DNA of 27,884 bases, from contig CBFHQM010000029.1 of assembly GCA_965657965.1 (NCBI GenBank), positions 1 to 27,884 on the forward strand, in the 5' to 3' direction. Shown here piece after piece: positions 14,424-22,549 of this stretch (its first letter is position 1; the number at the start of each line of letters is the position of its first letter). This DNA comes from UBA8752 sp965657965 (GTDB lineage: Bacteria; Bacteroidota; Bacteroidia; Flavobacteriales_D; Sanyastnellaceae). The translations under genes were made by a program, and so were the position numbers. The notes under the pieces were generated by a model. The model had not been told where the DNA came from. It worked only from the letters and a program-made list of their open reading frames with translations, and ran no database searches.

Positions 14424-15863
14424 TTAGCGGATGACCACCTTACGGGTTGCCCCTACGCCTTGATTTTCCAAAAGAAGCAGGTAAAGGCCAGGCGCAATGT
14501 CACCCAACGGGATTCTCAAGCGGCCATTCTGGACATCCCCTGAAGTATCGAGGATCAAGCGCTCACCAGTGAGGGTGGACAATTCCGCCTTAAACCTCAC
14601 GTTGCCCTGATTGGAGTCGAAGTGACGAAAACCATCAATCCCACGCAGCATGAGTTGGCCACGGCCTGACTCGACGGGGTTAGGGTAGACTTCGAAGGTG
14701 TCGGTCCATTCGGGGGCCTCTATGCTGTTGACAACGTCTCCCGCTCCCATCACATTCACAGTAAAACCGGACATGAAACCGTTGATCATTCCATCGGTGT
14801 CAACGGACAACGTATCGTAGAAGGTGGCAGAGCAATCGTCCTCCACGCTGCTCACGGTAACGGTCAGCAGGTACGGGCCGTTTCCGCTATAGGTGTGCGT
14901 GGGGTTGGGCTCAGAGGTCACTGGGGACTCATCGCCAAAGTCGAAGGTGTAGGTGTATTCACTGTCGTAATCGTAGATCCAAATCCAGAGTTCGTTCGGG
15001 ATCAGGTCGCCATTGGCCTCCCAGGCTTGCATGATGTCAAAGTTGATGTCGCAGGGAGTTTCGCTTTCCCATCCGCCGGCATCAATCCATGCCATTATCT
15101 CCGCACAGGCTTCTTCGTCTCCATTCATGGCATCTGTTAAGCTCTCAGCGAGGCCGCAGTACACCCATGGCTCTAAATTCGTCTGGTCTGCACAATTCTC
15201 AATGAGGAAGAACAAGAGCGCGCCCTCGTCGATTCCGTCGAGGCAGCTCATTCCACCGCCTCCATTGCCCGGGTTATCGTAACACTGCTCGCCGGGGTCA
15301 GTGCATTCGCCAAGGGAAGACATGACGGCACAGATGGTTTCGTAGGGCTCAGACCAGATTAGGCCGCCGGTTGAAGTGCTGGGTGGGACGAGTTCACCAT
15401 CGACATACCATTCGTAGATCGCCGGAGAACCCTCCGTGATGACTTCGAATGTGGTTGGCGAGGTCAGGTCGTTGGTCGGGTCTACAGCGTCGATGTACCA
15501 GGCGCATTCTGTGTCCTGACATCCAATTTCCACGGCGATTTCCTCATCGAAAGGCTCACCTGGCATGTTGTCTCCCACAAAAAATGGAATCGCTGCAGAT
15601 GGGACTCCGTCACACGACCATGAGATTGTGAGCATCAAAGTGGTCGTGGTATCCGGAAAGGTGTAGTTCACGGTGCTCTCCCCAAACTCAGCGACCACGG
15701 TGTCCAAGACTGTTTCATCCGTGAATCCTGGGGCGACAGCAGAAATGGTCACAGGGGTGGAGCCCGAAATGGTCGAGGTGATGAAAATTGTGAGGGTGGA
15801 ATTCTGTGCATGGAGGCCTGTGCAAAGCAGGGTGGCCATCAGCAGGGTAAAAATGTGTTTCAT
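14424..15863 (-). CDS. Secreted T9SS protein with a PKD-like domain
   Basis: The product is 479 residues from ATG 15863, which directly precedes the signal peptide (MKHIFTLLMATLLCTGLHAQ); a longer frame begins upstream but adds only a charged stretch. Residues 21-115 are the domain shared with the downstream SprB lipoprotein (LTIFITS, TFPDTTTTLMLTISWSC, VEIGC). A Cys-rich middle follows, then a PKD-like domain (YTFDFGDESPVTSEPNPTHTYSG). The end is a T9SS type A sorting domain (YPNPVESGRG, GERLILDTSG, APGLYLLLLENQG, RKVVIR). It should cross the outer membrane by T9SS and be surface-attached or released. No enzymatic motif is visible, so binding or structure is more likely than catalysis. Confidence 0.85.
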   Translation of the reverse strand: MKHIFTLLMATLLCTGLHAQNSTLTIFITSTISGSTPVTISAVAPGFTDETVLDTVVAEFGESTVNYTFPDTTTTLMLTISWSCDGVPSAAIPFFVGDNMPGEPFDEEIAVEIGCQDTECAWYIDAVDPTNDLTSPTTFEVITEGSPAIYEWYVDGELVPPSTSTGGLIWSEPYETICAVMSSLGECTDPGEQCYDNPGNGGGGMSCLDGIDEGALLFFLIENCADQTNLEPWVYCGLAESLTDAMNGDEEACAEIMAWIDAGGWESETPCDINFDIMQAWEANGDLIPNELWIWIYDYDSEYTYTFDFGDESPVTSEPNPTHTYSGNGPYLLTVTVSSVEDDCSATFYDTLSVDTDGMINGFMSGFTVNVMGAGDVVNSIEAPEWTDTFEVYPNPVESGRGQLMLRGIDGFRHFDSNQGNVRFKAELSTLTGERLILDTSGDVQNGRLRIPLGDIAPGLYLLLLENQGVGATRKVVIR

Positions 15864-15974
15864 GTTTTTGTTTTTCCTTGAAGGTGGAGGGGCCAAGTCA
15901 GATTTGATGGTGGGCCTTCCATCCTGAAAACAACCACGGGTATGGAGATGTGACGGAGCCTTAGATTTTTTTTT

Positions 15975-17177
15975 TCAGCAGCCATTGGCGATCTGCAGAA
16001 TCAGGCATTTCATGCCGCCGCCGGACGGGCCTTCGAATCGAATGCGGATCACCACCCGTTCGACCACGACGCGTTTGCGGTCAACGTGGGGCTCAGGGCC
16101 GGAGGGTCGGTCGTTGTGGGTTCCACAGGTGGCGTCAAAAGCTTCGCGAAGCGCTTTTTCCGAGTAGGGGGGGAACATCGTCTCGCCTCCGGGGTCCAGT
16201 GCTTCGGTTTGGAAGAAAAGGCCCTCGCAGTGCAGGTCAATCCACGGCGATGTGTACCGTTTCCAATCCGTCAGTTCACAGGTGGTGCCATCCCCGGGGA
16301 AGGTCATCACATTCTCGTGACGTTGCGAAACGTCCACAATGGAATGCCCCTCGCTGAGCTTCAGAAAGAAGAACCTGCGCTGCCAGTCCGTGCCGTAGGA
16401 GAGGGAAATGGCGATGGTGTCGTGGGAATCCATGTCACCATGGGTCAAGTGCGATTCGGGCCAGAGTGCGCTTTCTGGTTCGTTCGCATGGCTGGTGGTG
16501 AACAGGCTCAACTCATGGAACTCCACCTCGTGAAGGACCGGGGGCGACGTGGAACGGTGGAACATCCGTTTTCCGGTGGCCTCCGAGTAGCGGAGTTCGA
16601 TGAGGCCCTCCTCGTTCACGGCCACTTGATGAAAGGACTGGTGCTCCACGGGGTCTTGACTTGGCTGATCCAACGTCGGGATGGGCTCGTAGCCGTACAT
16701 GAGCTGGTAGAAGTCGAAGGTGTTCTCGTTGGCGTTGAAATGAATGGGCTGATCCATAGAGTATGCGCGGAAGTTCTTCTCGTAGAGGTACCCATAACGA
16801 TCGTACAGCAGAAAGCTCTGAATGGGAAGTCCTTCCGGGGTGAAAGTGGCGAGGCGAACCTTCCAACCCTCGCGCTCGTGAAGGAGCACGACGGCCAAAT
16901 CGTCGCGTAGCGCCACCACATCTTCTTTGACCAGCGCACGGAACCGGTGGAGGGGAACTTTGCCGTCCTCCAAATCCTCCCGTTCATGTGCGTTAAAGAA
17001 TGCCCAATCCGCCTCTTCGAATTGAACGGCAGGCATGGCACCGAGATGGCGCACTGTCACCGAGTCCAAATCGCCATCGACCAGCAGGTGCAGGTCGTGT
17101 GCAAAGTGTGAGGTGTTTGAAGATTGCCCCTTTACCCAATGGGCGTTCAGCAGCAAAACGAGCAGCAACAGTCGCAT
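15975..17177 (-). CDS. Secreted protein of unknown family
   Basis: The product is 400 residues from ATG 17177; an in-frame TTG at 17186 is less likely. The signal peptide (MRLLLLVLLLNAHWVKGQ) is clear, and no T9SS domain, lipobox or membrane helix follows. The mature protein is soluble-looking, acidic and rich in His and aromatic residues (EEADWAFFNAHEREDLED, YDRYGYLYEKNFRAYSM), and the C-terminal part is basic (HVDRKRVVVERVVIRIRF). I recognise no family. The stop codon TGA opens a run of ten A on the coding strand. The gene lies inside the sigma-linked cluster, 43 bases after a T9SS protein, so it is probably exported for the same process. A long antisense frame on the plus strand is judged a shadow. 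Confidence 0.78.
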   Translation of the reverse strand: MRLLLLVLLLNAHWVKGQSSNTSHFAHDLHLLVDGDLDSVTVRHLGAMPAVQFEEADWAFFNAHEREDLEDGKVPLHRFRALVKEDVVALRDDLAVVLLHEREGWKVRLATFTPEGLPIQSFLLYDRYGYLYEKNFRAYSMDQPIHFNANENTFDFYQLMYGYEPIPTLDQPSQDPVEHQSFHQVAVNEEGLIELRYSEATGKRMFHRSTSPPVLHEVEFHELSLFTTSHANEPESALWPESHLTHGDMDSHDTIAISLSYGTDWQRRFFFLKLSEGHSIVDVSQRHENVMTFPGDGTTCELTDWKRYTSPWIDLHCEGLFFQTEALDPGGETMFPPYSEKALREAFDATCGTHNDRPSGPEPHVDRKRVVVERVVIRIRFEGPSGGGMKCLILQIANGC

Positions 17178-17220
17178 TGTGTTCAATCCACTCGTCTGGC
17201 CTTTAATTCCGCGTTCAGGC

Positions 17221-17871
17221 TCAGAGAGACAGCACCCTGCGACGGTCGATGACTTCTCCGCTTAGGGTGGTGGTCATGTAAAAAAGGCCCTGGGGCAGCA
17301 GGTCCACGGTCATTGTGCGGAGGGACCCGCACTCGATTTCGTGAATGCGTGCTCCGGTTTGATCATAAAATGCAATGTGGGCTCCGGGGGGAATGCCTTC
17401 GAGGTTCAATTGACCTTGAAACGGGAGAGGGAAAGCCTTGATTTCGCTGGCCGACTCGGCTTCTAAACCAGAAATGGCGCCGATGGTGGCCCACCAGGTT
17501 ACGGTGTCTTGGGCACTGCCATTGGTGGTGAGCAACATGCGAAGATGGCCCTCTCCTTCGACACCATTGGGGTACACATGGCAGTTTAAGTATTGCTCAC
17601 TTGCCGCTGGGAATTCAGCCGTGGCATCCTCGACGCCAATGGGGTGGCAGTTGGGGAAACAGAATGAAAACTCCCAACCTTCGGGAACTTCAGCTTCGAC
17701 AATGGACCACTGGACTTCTACTTCGTCGATGGCGTTGAAGTAGGTGTTGATGGAGATGTCTCCGTCTTCAACAGTGCCCGACATGAACAGGTCATGATCA
17801 TCAATGGAGTGGGTTTGGCCCACGGCCATTGTCGGGACAGTCAGCAGCAACAGGAAATGGAAAGCGCGCAT
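17221..17871 (-). CDS. Small secreted protein with a T9SS-type C-terminus
   Basis: The product is 216 residues from ATG 17871, directly before the signal peptide (MRAFHFLLLLTVPTMAVGQ). Residues about 30-145 form a beta-rich domain with VEVQWSIVEAEVPEGWEFSF, a Cys pair near FCFPNCHPIG and GEGHLRMLL. Similar 'WEFSFCFPNCH' modules occur in Bacteroidota T9SS proteins of unknown role. The C-terminus (PLPFQGQLNLEG, GARIHEIECG, LLPQGLFYMTT) resembles a T9SS sorting domain. It is the first gene of the minus-strand cluster that leads to the sigma factor, with the recQ gene upstream on the same strand. Confidence 0.8.
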   Translation of the reverse strand: MRAFHFLLLLTVPTMAVGQTHSIDDHDLFMSGTVEDGDISINTYFNAIDEVEVQWSIVEAEVPEGWEFSFCFPNCHPIGVEDATAEFPAASEQYLNCHVYPNGVEGEGHLRMLLTTNGSAQDTVTWWATIGAISGLEAESASEIKAFPLPFQGQLNLEGIPPGAHIAFYDQTGARIHEIECGSLRTMTVDLLPQGLFYMTTTLSGEVIDRRRVLSL

Positions 17872-17893
17872 GGAGGGGGTCTTGGGTGCCATC

Positions 17894-17921
17894 CAAAGTA
17901 CGAAACAGGCGCTCTTTACAA
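17894..17921 (-). promoter_or_regulatory. Candidate promoter of the secreted-protein/sigma cluster
   Basis: On the minus strand TTG (17921-17919) is followed after 18 bases by TACTTTG (17900-17894), resembling the Bacteroidota housekeeping pattern. Transcription would begin about 15 bases before the ATG at 17871. The recQ stop lies only 57 bases upstream, so read-through is also possible. Confidence 0.4.
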
Positions 17922-17977
17922 TTTGTGGGCTTCAGGCGAGGTTTTGGCTGATGTGTCTGGCGTGCTTTTATGCTCGC

Positions 17978-19789
17978 CTATGCGCTTTTTTCGTTGAGAG
18001 CATCGAGAAAGCGCTGGCCAAACTTCGCGATTTTGACCTTGCCAAAACCATGAATGGATGCGAGGTCAGACAGTGTTGTGGGGTGTTCTACGCAGAGCGC
18101 TTTTAAGGAGCGGTCGGATAGAATCAGGTAGGAAGGAACGTTGGAAGACTTGGCCAATTCGTAACGCACTTGGCGCAACTGATGAAAGCGCGTTTGGTGC
18201 TCGGACCCGGCTTCGAAGGCAGCGGTTGCCTTTGGCTTGCCCGTCTTTTTGCCCGCCTTGGGTTCCTCGAACTTGGTGAGCATGACGGTCTCTTTTCCGT
18301 GGAGCACTTCCCAAGAGCGGGCGTTGAGTTCGACGACGGGAAACTTGCCGACGGTTTGGGTGAGCAATCCCAGTTGAATCAGCTCTTTTCCGATGCTCAT
18401 CCAATGCTTTTTGCTCTTGTCGGCTCCGATTCCGTAAGTGGACAGCGCGCGCTGAGCGGAATTGATTTTTTGTGCTTGAGAGCCCCGAAGAATGTCCACG
18501 TAATGACCCAGCCCAAAGGACCAATCCAAGCGGGCCACTGTGGAGAGCAGTTTTTGCGCGTCCTCCGTGCCATCTAACTGCTCGAAGGTGGTTTGGCAAT
18601 TGTCGCAGTTGTCGCAATTCTGCTCGAGCGTCTCCCCAAAATATTGGAGCAAAGTTTTGCGTCTGCAGACCTTTGAATCGGCGAAGTCTTGCATCCTACG
18701 GAGCTTGCCGAGCATCACATTGCTCTGGTCCAGGTTCCCTTCGACCTCGCAGTGGGAAGAGAGGGTATGAAAGTCCGCTCCTCCATAAAGCAGCAAGGCC
18801 TTGCTGTCGAGTCCGTCGCGCCCCGCCCTTCCCGTTTCTTGGTAGTAGCCCTCGATGTTTTTGGGTAGGTTCATGTGCACCACATAGCGGACGTTGTTTT
18901 TGTCGATGCCCATTCCAAAGGCGATGGTGGCTGCAATGATGTTGACTTCGTCGCGGATGAATTGGTCTTGGCGTTTTTGGCGCTCCTCGCTCGAGAGACC
19001 AGCGTGGTAGCACGTGGCCTTGTATCCAGCCTTTTGCAAATGGTCGGCCATGTCTTGGGTTCGCTTGCGCGAAAGGCAATACACGATGCCGGATTCGGAG
19101 GGGCGCTCGGCTACGAAGTCCAAGAGCTGCGTAACCTCGTCTGTGCGGGATTTCGCGGTGTAATGGATTTCGGGGCGGTCAAAGCTGTTTTCGAATAAGG
19201 AGGCGCCTTCTAGTCCAAGTTGCTGGATGATGTCCCGCTTGGTGGCGTCATCTGCTGTGGCCGTGAGGGCCAAGACTTGCACACCCGGGAAATGCGTCGA
19301 CAGGTCTTTGAGTTGGGTGTAAGCCGGCCGGAAGTCGTGTCCCCAGGAGCTAATGCAGTGCGCTTCATCCACCGCGACCATGTCGATTTGGACCGACTTG
19401 AGCCGTTGGAGCAGGCTGCCTTGCGCGCTCATTAAGCGCTCTGGTGCGATGTACAGCAATTTCATTTTGCCATCTCCGATGGCGTTGAAAATCCGATTGG
19501 ATTCTTCGCTGCTTTGACTGGAGTTGAGGTAAGCGGCGTCGATGCCCTTGAGCCGCAGGTCGTCCACTTGGTCCTTCATCAAGGCGATCAGGGGCGAAAT
19601 CACCAACGTCAATCCAGAACGAAGAACGGCTGGAAGCTGGTAGCACATGGATTTACCGCCGCCTGTGGGCATGATCACCAGGGCGCTGTTTCCTGCCATG
19701 ACCTCTGCGATGACGGGCTTTTGCGAAGGGCGTAAACCGGGGTACCCCCAGTAGTGGGTCAAGCAAGTTTGTATGTCCTGCGCTGGCAT
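17978..19789 (-). CDS. recQ: ATP-dependent DNA helicase RecQ
   Basis: The product is 603 residues with the full RecQ layout. A superfamily 2 helicase core carries motif I PTGGGKSMCYQLP at about 41-53, the DEAH box at 141-144 (VDEAHCISSWGHDFRP) and motif VI YYQETGRAGRDG. An RQC zinc site follows at about 378-402 (a Cys, then CDNCDNC), then the RQC winged helix and a C-terminal HRDC domain at about 525-598. RecQ unwinds DNA 3' to 5' in recombination and repair of stalled forks. Length is normal. The gene faces the YdjM-like gene across a 222-base divergent region and is followed by the secreted-protein cluster on the same strand. Confidence 0.97.
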   Translation of the reverse strand: MPAQDIQTCLTHYWGYPGLRPSQKPVIAEVMAGNSALVIMPTGGGKSMCYQLPAVLRSGLTLVISPLIALMKDQVDDLRLKGIDAAYLNSSQSSEESNRIFNAIGDGKMKLLYIAPERLMSAQGSLLQRLKSVQIDMVAVDEAHCISSWGHDFRPAYTQLKDLSTHFPGVQVLALTATADDATKRDIIQQLGLEGASLFENSFDRPEIHYTAKSRTDEVTQLLDFVAERPSESGIVYCLSRKRTQDMADHLQKAGYKATCYHAGLSSEERQKRQDQFIRDEVNIIAATIAFGMGIDKNNVRYVVHMNLPKNIEGYYQETGRAGRDGLDSKALLLYGGADFHTLSSHCEVEGNLDQSNVMLGKLRRMQDFADSKVCRRKTLLQYFGETLEQNCDNCDNCQTTFEQLDGTEDAQKLLSTVARLDWSFGLGHYVDILRGSQAQKINSAQRALSTYGIGADKSKKHWMSIGKELIQLGLLTQTVGKFPVVELNARSWEVLHGKETVMLTKFEEPKAGKKTGKPKATAAFEAGSEHQTRFHQLRQVRYELAKSSNVPSYLILSDRSLKALCVEHPTTLSDLASIHGFGKVKIAKFGQRFLDALNEKSA

Positions 19790-20011
19790 GTTAAGCGGTC
19801 GAATGGGGTGGGGAAAATAAGGGGCAAAAGTGGGAAGGGGTGGACACCTGCCTTCACCAACCAGGCTTCAAATATTGAATGTTTTGTCGTTTTGACTTCT
19901 TGGGTCAGGTCCTGTCTTTAGGCGGAGTGACGGCCGGGTCGGGTGCACTTTTTCGGTTTGTTTGGGTCCATGCTGGGTTCGGTGAATGGCCGAGAGCACG
20001 ACCTTTGAGCC

Positions 20012-21244
20012 ATGGATTCATTGTCACAGATTGTGCTGGGGGCGGCTGTTGGAGAAGTGGTTTTGGGCCGCCGAATTGGCAACCGAGCCATGGTGTGGGG
20101 CGCTGTGGCTGGAACGATTCCCGACATGGATGTGCTGGGCAAGTATTTTCTGAGCGAATTGGACAACCTCGGTTTTCACCGTGGCATCAGCCATAGCCTT
20201 CTTTTTTGTGTGCTGGGTGCCTTGGTTTTTGGATGGGTAACCCACTGGCTTTACCGCAGCCGTCATCATGCTTGGATGGCCATCGCGACCAAAGCCGCCG
20301 CAGCTGTACTGATTGGATTTGTGGTCAACTTCATCACGCAGATCGCCTCTCCGGGGGGCTGGTGGCCAGTGGCCTTGTACATCCCTTTGGTGGGTGCTTG
20401 GCTTGGCAGGCACAGCTTTCACCGTTATTTTAAAGGGGATTGGGAAGCGCCAAATGCAGATCTAAAAGGCTGGGTGCTCCTCTTTTTCTGGGGCTTTTTA
20501 ACCCACACTTTGTTGGACTGCTGCACCACGTATGGCACGCAGTTGTTTGCACCGTTTTCGAACATGCGTGTGGCGTGGGGCACCATCGCAGTGGCCGATC
20601 CGTTGTGGACGTTTCCCTTTCTAGCGTGCCTTTTGTTGGCGGCGCGTTTCGCCCGTGAAGACAGGCGGCGTCCATTGTGGAATGGCATTGGGCTGGGCTG
20701 GTGCTGTTTCTATCTCGCGCTGACGGCGTTGAACTACAGCCACGTTCACCGCACCTTTGAAGAGGCGCTAGCGCAGAAGGGGATGGGCTACGAGCAGTTC
20801 CACATTACGCCCACCATCTTCAATAACCTCTTGTGGAATGTGGTGGTGGATGCGGGCGACGAATACCTCCTTGCCCAGCACTCCATTCTCGACGAAATCC
20901 CGATCACCTTCCATCCTGTGGCCAAGGGCCGTGAATTGCTTCACAATTTCGATACCGACGAAACGCTGAAGGAGCTTCGGTGGTTCAGTGCAGGATATCT
21001 CAATGCCGTGCGCCGCGAGGATGGCAGCCTGCAGCTCAATGATCTCCGCTTCGGTACCTTTTCGGGCCGCGGTGAGAATGCCGATGACTACATCTTTCGG
21101 TTCAACCTGATTGACCGTGGTTCTGACAAGACGTATGGGTTTGAGCGGGCACAAGGTGGTCCCCCAGACCTCAAGGCCGAAGACATGATGATTGGCCTTT
21201 TCAAGCGTGCGGGTGGGCTTTCTCCCGAAGATCTCGTGCGCTAA
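20012..21244 (+). CDS. YdjM-like membrane-bound metal-dependent hydrolase family protein
   Basis: The product is 410 residues. The N-terminus (MDSLSQIVLGAAVGEVVLG, then GTIPDMDVLG and HRGISHSL) carries the His and Asp motifs of the YdjM/PF04307 family. Five or six membrane helices follow up to about residue 245, and the last 165 residues form a soluble domain that is not part of the short family members. In E. coli ydjM is LexA-controlled, but the biochemical role is unknown. I see no LexA-type box here. It is divergent from recQ and convergent with the small XRE operon. Confidence 0.88.
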   Translation: MDSLSQIVLGAAVGEVVLGRRIGNRAMVWGAVAGTIPDMDVLGKYFLSELDNLGFHRGISHSLLFCVLGALVFGWVTHWLYRSRHHAWMAIATKAAAAVLIGFVVNFITQIASPGGWWPVALYIPLVGAWLGRHSFHRYFKGDWEAPNADLKGWVLLFFWGFLTHTLLDCCTTYGTQLFAPFSNMRVAWGTIAVADPLWTFPFLACLLLAARFAREDRRRPLWNGIGLGWCCFYLALTALNYSHVHRTFEEALAQKGMGYEQFHITPTIFNNLLWNVVVDAGDEYLLAQHSILDEIPITFHPVAKGRELLHNFDTDETLKELRWFSAGYLNAVRREDGSLQLNDLRFGTFSGRGENADDYIFRFNLIDRGSDKTYGFERAQGGPPDLKAEDMMIGLFKRAGGLSPEDLVR

Positions 21245-21297
21245 TCCGGGTGAATGCGATTGGCTGGCTTCACCATCTTCAACAGGCAAAAGGGCGG

Positions 21298-21495
21298 TTA
21301 CTCGAAGTAAAAAAGCGCCTCCATTTTTGCGCCCAACTCGTGTGCAATTTTCATGGCAAGCTCTAGGCTTGGCTTGTAGCGGTAACGCTCAATTGAGATG
21401 ATGGTTTGGCGACTCACGCCGACCCGCTTTCCCAAATCTTCTTGGGTGTAATTCAATTCTGTCCGGAGCGCTTTGACATTGTTTTTCAAGGCCAT
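21298..21495 (-). CDS. Small XRE-family helix-turn-helix regulator
   Basis: The product is 65 residues, almost entirely one Cro/C1-type helix-turn-helix (LRTELNYTQEDLGKRVGVSRQTIISIER, then PSLELAMKIAHELG), ending in EALFYFE. This is the common stand-alone XRE class often encoded beside a small membrane protein. ATG 21495 starts two bases after the stop of that membrane protein gene; an in-frame TTG overlapping the stop is less likely. It is the last gene of a three-gene operon preceded by two matching palindromes, which it probably binds. Confidence 0.92.
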   Translation of the reverse strand: MALKNNVKALRTELNYTQEDLGKRVGVSRQTIISIERYRYKPSLELAMKIAHELGAKMEALFYFE

Positions 21496-21497
21496 GG

Positions 21498-21926
21498 TCA
21501 AAGCGTTCTGTGCAGGTAAAGCTGATAGACAGATTTGATGGTCGAAATGGCGATCAGCAGGGACAAGATCACGCAGATTACCCCTCCGTTTTGAAGTGCC
21601 GCTTGCGCAGGCCGGATCAGGCTTCCGATGAAGATCAAAAGCGCAATTTCATACAAGATGTAGCCCAGTTTATAGGCTTTTGAATGAATCATGTCGCACC
21701 GTTCGTCATCGGTGATTTTACTCCTGTGGGTCAGTTCCAACACCGCGTAAGCGATGGAGAAGTACAGGACCGAAAACACCGTGATTTCAGTCAGCGTTCC
21801 GATGAGGTCAGCTCGCTCAAAAGAGGTGGCCTGGTTGCGGACGAAAAAGGGCAGGAAAACAAGGGCAATGGCGATAGAGTATACAATCTCAATGGCAATG
21901 GACCACTCTTTTTTTGAAAGTGACAT
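21498..21926 (-). CDS. Four-helix membrane protein, partner of the XRE regulator
   Basis: The product is 142 residues from ATG 21926; the longer open frame upstream runs into the preceding gene and lacks membrane character. Four hydrophobic helices are visible. A cytoplasmic loop between the second and third carries ELTHRSKITDDERCDMIHSKAYKL, a charged DER..MI..KA pattern resembling DUF2178-like proteins that often pair with small XRE regulators. Function is unknown. Start and stop are separated by seven and two bases from its neighbours, so the three genes form one operon. Confidence 0.78.
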   Translation of the reverse strand: MSLSKKEWSIAIEIVYSIAIALVFLPFFVRNQATSFERADLIGTLTEITVFSVLYFSIAYAVLELTHRSKITDDERCDMIHSKAYKLGYILYEIALLIFIGSLIRPAQAALQNGGVICVILSLLIAISTIKSVYQLYLHRTL

Positions 21927-21933
21927 TCGGTAC

Positions 21934-22350
21934 TTACGGTTTGGATGTAATTCCAATGAGGAGCGTGGCGAGCCTCGATATGCCAAAGGCAAAAAGCCCG
22001 AATAGGGGGCACAATAAGGCCACTTTGAGGCCGCCGGCCATGATTTGGGGGGCCACGGGTCCAACTTCTTCAATCACATCCAGTGCGGAAATCAAGCCAA
22101 GGAGGGTGCCCATGACCCCGATGGCGAGGGCAAGTGCGCCACAGTCTCGGATGTGGGGGAGCATGTTGGATGCGATGTCCGGGTTGGACTTGACGTTCGA
22201 GAATGAACGGTAGGAAAAGAACAAGCAGCCCAGCAAGCAGGCCAAAATAAGGGACATAAACAACGCACCTCCTTCCATGAATCGGTTAAAGAGGGTGCTA
22301 CCGATGAGCCCAGTGAGGATGGCCATGACTTTGATTGCTTTGAGTTTCAT
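21934..22350 (-). CDS. MotA/TolQ/ExbB-like membrane protein
   Basis: The product is 138 residues with four hydrophobic segments. The C-terminal half (LALAIGVMGTLLGLISALDVIEE, then QIMAGGLKVALLCPLFGLFAFGISRL) matches the core of the MotA/TolQ/ExbB proton-channel family, where these helices line the proton path. It is much shorter than TolQ or ExbB and lacks their long cytoplasmic insertion. No ExbD/TolR/MotB partner is encoded beside it; a four-helix protein and an XRE regulator follow instead. It is the first gene of that operon. Channel function is therefore uncertain. Confidence 0.8.
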   Translation of the reverse strand: MKLKAIKVMAILTGLIGSTLFNRFMEGGALFMSLILACLLGCLFFSYRSFSNVKSNPDIASNMLPHIRDCGALALAIGVMGTLLGLISALDVIEEVGPVAPQIMAGGLKVALLCPLFGLFAFGISRLATLLIGITSKP

Positions 22351-22361
22351 GTGTCAACACG

Positions 22362-22379
22362 TGTAAAGTTTCCTTTACA
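22362..22379. promoter_or_regulatory. Operator 1 of the XRE operon
   Basis: TGTAAAG, four bases, CTTTACA: a perfect inverted repeat 11 bases before the ATG of the first operon gene. It overlaps the candidate -7 element and the expected transcription start. The same 7-4-7 pattern recurs at 22399-22416. Confidence 0.65.
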
Positions 22380-22408
22380 ATGGTAGGGTTCAAATGAATG
22401 TAAAGCAA
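22378..22408 (-). promoter_or_regulatory. Candidate promoter of the XRE operon
   Basis: On the minus strand TTG (22408-22406) is followed after 20 bases by TACCATTG (22385-22378), one mismatch from the Bacteroidota TAnnTTTG form. Operator 2 covers the -33 element and operator 1 touches the -7 element. Confidence 0.5.
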
Positions 22409-22416
22409 GCTGTACA
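22399..22416. promoter_or_regulatory. Operator 2 of the XRE operon
   Basis: TGTAAAG, four bases, CTGTACA: the same palindrome as operator 1 with one mismatch in the right arm. The two centres are 37 bases apart. Confidence 0.6.
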
Positions 22417-22507
22417 ATTGGCTGGGAATTGTCGTCTTGAACGTTGGGTGATTTGTTCTTGGTGGAAATGGAGGGCATTGGCTTTCATTTGAGCAGGGGA
22501 AGCCGTG

Positions 22508-22536
22508 TGCAACTCAGTTCACGCAACAGGGTTGCA
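22508..22536. promoter_or_regulatory. Two adjacent candidate Zur boxes before the Zur-type gene
   Basis: TGCAACTCAGTTCAC (22508-22522) shares its first 12 bases with the palindrome before merC. CGCAACAGGGTTGCA (22522-22536) keeps the GCAAC-N3-GTTGC inverted repeat. Both lie within 42 bases of the ATG, consistent with autorepression. Confidence 0.6.
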
Positions 22537-22537
22537 T

Positions 22538-22545
22538 TAAATTTG
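22538..22545 (+). promoter_or_regulatory. Candidate -7 element of the Zur-type gene
   Basis: TAAATTTG matches the Bacteroidota TAnnTTTG element exactly, directly after the second Zur box. It ends four bases before the ATG, so a transcript from it would be leaderless or nearly so. No good -33 TTG is seen at the usual distance. Confidence 0.35.
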
Positions 22546-22549
22546 ACCA

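Noticed and set aside
15966..15975. Run of ten T as an intrinsic terminator
   Set aside because: On the gene's coding strand it reads as A residues starting in the stop codon, and no stem precedes the T-run on the plus strand where no gene ends.
16086..16910. Long plus-strand open frame antisense to the secreted protein gene
   Set aside because: The minus-strand gene has a clear signal peptide and fits the cluster; the antisense frame has no signal, family match or context.
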